DNA of 15,750 nt from Acidimicrobiia bacterium (GTDB lineage Bacteria > Actinomycetota > Acidimicrobiia > Acidimicrobiales > Acidimicrobilacustridaceae). How positions within the stretch are numbered: the stretch's first letter is position 1; each line of letters opens with the position of its first letter. Both the position numbers and the translations under genes were made by a program. The stretch lies in contig JAEMTX010000027.1 in assembly GCA_016462055.1 (NCBI GenBank), positions 1 through 15,750 of the forward strand. The letters run 5' to 3'. The notes below the pieces were generated by a model that did no database searches, was not told the origin of the DNA, and saw only the letters and a list, made by a program, of their open reading frames with translations. Positions 14,508 through 15,750 of the stretch are shown here, one piece after another.

Positions 14508-15613
14508 AGTCACGCGCTGCGGTGTTATTCGAAAGCCCGGGCCGTTACGAGGTCGTCGACGTTGAGGTCGACGAACCAAAAGCGCATGAGGTTCTCGTTC
14601 GTTATGTTGCGAGCGGACTGTGCCACAGCGATGTTCATTACCTCGATGGCAGCCACGCCGGTCCACTCCCGATGTGCGCGGGGCACGAAGGGGCCGGCGT
14701 TGTCGAGCAGGTTGGCCCTGGCGTCGTCGGCTTCGCTCCCGGCGATCATTTTGTTGCCTCATTCATTCCGAGTTGTGGGCGTTGCCGGTATTGCGCGCAA
14801 GGCAGAACCAACCTCTGCAATTTGGGGGCACACCTGCAGAACGGGCCAATGCCTGATGGCACCTACCGCATGCACTACGACGGACAAGACCTACACCAGT
14901 TTCTTTTGATCTCCACGTTCTCGCAGTACGCCGTTGTTTCGGAAAACTCTCTGGTGAAAATTCCGAACGACGTGCCTCTTGAAACTGTGTGTCTACTGGG
15001 CTGTGGTGTCGGCACGGGCCTCGGTTCGGCCATCAACGCTGCTGAGGTTCGGCCAGGGGACAACGTGCTTGTCCTTGGTGCGGGCGGTGTAGGCATGAGT
15101 GCAGTTCAAGGCGCTGCGCTCGCTGGCGCAGCAACAGTCATCGTTGTTGATCCCGTGGAATTCAAACGAGAAATGGCTACAACCCTCGGAGCAACTCACA
15201 CCTATTCCACAATCGCCGAGGCCACCGACTTCGTCCGTTCTATTAGTGACGGCCAAGGTGCCGAGTCGGCAATTCTCTGCATGGGTCAGCCGACAAATAC
15301 CGATGTCGCCAATGCGTTCGATGCGATCGCAAAAGGCGGAACTGTTGTGGTCACGGGCATGGCTGCAAATTCCGAACCAGCGGCAATTCCTATTCACCTA
15401 CTGGCCCTTGGTGGAATGCAGAAAACCATTCGCGGTGCACTGTTCGGGATGTGTAGTCCCCCGGTGGATATTCTCCGCCAGATCGATCTCTATCGAGCCG
15501 GAAAACTGAAACTCGACGAGATGATCACACGCCGGTATCAACTCGACGACATCAATTCCGCTGTCGATGACCTTGCCGAAGGACGAAACATCAGAGGCGT
15601 CGTCACCCTGTAA
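14504..15613 (+). CDS. Zinc-dependent alcohol dehydrogenase, NDMA-dependent/class III-like
   Basis: This 369-residue medium-chain dehydrogenase oxidises primary alcohols to aldehydes with a nicotinamide cofactor. Catalytic zinc ligands are Cys40 (GLCHSD), His61-Glu62 (GHEGAG) and Cys167 (CLLGCGVGTG). The structural zinc lobe is Cys91, Cys94, Cys97 and Cys105 (CGRCRYCAQGRTNLC). The Rossmann motif is GAGGVG (192-197) with an Asp after the second strand (VVDPVEFKR), which suggests NAD(H). The length, RTNLC lobe and HLQNGPMPDGTYRMH loop resemble the actinobacterial NDMA-dependent alcohol dehydrogenases, which keep the cofactor tightly bound. The ATG at 14504 is preferred over the GTG at 14492 because GTGGGGAAAC forms its ribosome binding site. 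It is the possible second step after the dehalogenase and before the aldehyde dehydrogenase, although in a different unit. Confidence 0.92.
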   Translation: MKSRAAVLFESPGRYEVVDVEVDEPKAHEVLVRYVASGLCHSDVHYLDGSHAGPLPMCAGHEGAGVVEQVGPGVVGFAPGDHFVASFIPSCGRCRYCAQGRTNLCNLGAHLQNGPMPDGTYRMHYDGQDLHQFLLISTFSQYAVVSENSLVKIPNDVPLETVCLLGCGVGTGLGSAINAAEVRPGDNVLVLGAGGVGMSAVQGAALAGAATVIVVDPVEFKREMATTLGATHTYSTIAEATDFVRSISDGQGAESAILCMGQPTNTDVANAFDAIAKGGTVVVTGMAANSEPAAIPIHLLALGGMQKTIRGALFGMCSPPVDILRQIDLYRAGKLKLDEMITRRYQLDDINSAVDDLAEGRNIRGVVTL

Positions 15614-15670
15614 GTAGCACCTATGTTTACCAGTGAGAACCGACTGCGAGTCGGGCCAAGAGGGGGAAAC

Positions 15671-15750
15671 GTGCTTGATCATCGGATCATCGGTGCAACT
15701 GTGGTGGACGGCACCGGCGCGCCGGCGGTTGCGGCCGACATTGGTATTCG
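15671..15750 (+). CDS. Amidohydrolase / N-acyl-D-amino-acid deacylase family protein, N-terminal fragment
   Basis: Only 26 codons are inside the window, from a GTG with a strong AGGGGG Shine-Dalgarno (15660-15665) 5 nt upstream. The peptide contains IIGATVVDGTGAPAVAADIGI, the standard first beta-strand region of the D-aminoacylase/amidohydrolase family, in which xxxGTVVDGTGAPxxxADVxI is characteristic. The metal-binding residues lie beyond the edge, so the substrate class is uncertain. It is 57 bp after the alcohol dehydrogenase on the same strand. A small hairpin (15640-15654) precedes its Shine-Dalgarno. Confidence 0.75.
   Translation, partial: MLDHRIIGATVVDGTGAPAVAADIGI

Noticed and set aside
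15640..15654. Perfect 6-bp inverted repeat CCGACT gcg AGTCGG just before the amidohydrolase Shine-Dalgarno.
   Set aside because: Short, no T-tract and no known regulator pattern; such repeats occur by chance in GC-rich sequence.
1..15750. CRISPR arrays, insertion sequences, tRNA genes or phage genes.
   Set aside because: No regularly spaced repeats, transposase or integrase motifs, or tRNA-like cloverleaf were seen by eye on either strand; a dedicated RNA search was not possible.

Overview
This window looks like a chromosomal segment of an actinobacterium. The evidence is an Rv2296-like haloalkane dehalogenase, an NDMA-type zinc alcohol dehydrogenase, an SCO6745-type protein, a DUF2855 protein with its own TetR regulator, frequent GTG starts and ATGA/TAATG gene junctions. 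The base composition is moderately GC-rich by eye, lower than Streptomyces or Mycobacterium. That fits an environmental Acidimicrobiia-type lineage, but the placement is inference. I see no tRNA, rRNA, CRISPR array, insertion sequence or prophage gene. Gene density is high and no gap exceeds 300 bases; the largest are about 96-110 bp.

Layout. Three genes run leftward from about 2795: a Cys-rich conserved protein, a class 3-type aldehyde dehydrogenase, and an SCO6745-family protein cut by the left edge. Everything from 2892 to the right edge runs rightward. First come a DUF2855 protein and a TetR regulator (4-nt overlap), a DUF1330-like protein with two related halves, and a haloalkane dehalogenase. 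Then follow a lipoprotein and its paralogue without a signal peptide, a membrane fatty-acid-desaturase/carotenoid-oxygenase type protein, and a broken Kup potassium transporter. The last part holds a crotonase, an FAD-dependent oxidoreductase, a tandem bicupin, a protein with a possible Fe(II)/2-oxoglutarate facial triad, a zinc alcohol dehydrogenase and the first codons of an amidohydrolase.

How it may work together. The two divergent blocks are separated by a perfect 11-bp inverted repeat (2818-2842) whose arms each carry a TTGACA hexamer. This is a strong candidate operator for the TetR protein encoded just downstream, and could control both directions at once. Dehalogenase (halide to alcohol), alcohol dehydrogenase (alcohol to aldehyde), aldehyde dehydrogenase (aldehyde to acid) and crotonase (acyl-CoA processing) would in principle form a short oxidation chain. 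They are spread over several transcription units and no substrate can be read from the sequence.

The most noteworthy items are: the divergent operator; the kup gene, which lost about 66 codons exactly at an 11-nt sequence readable in both frames (real deletion or assembly collapse); the lipoprotein/cytoplasmic paralogue pair differing by a possible disulfide cysteine; the bicupin whose usual metal-binding Glu is His in both repeats; and an unassigned HxD...H...R protein.
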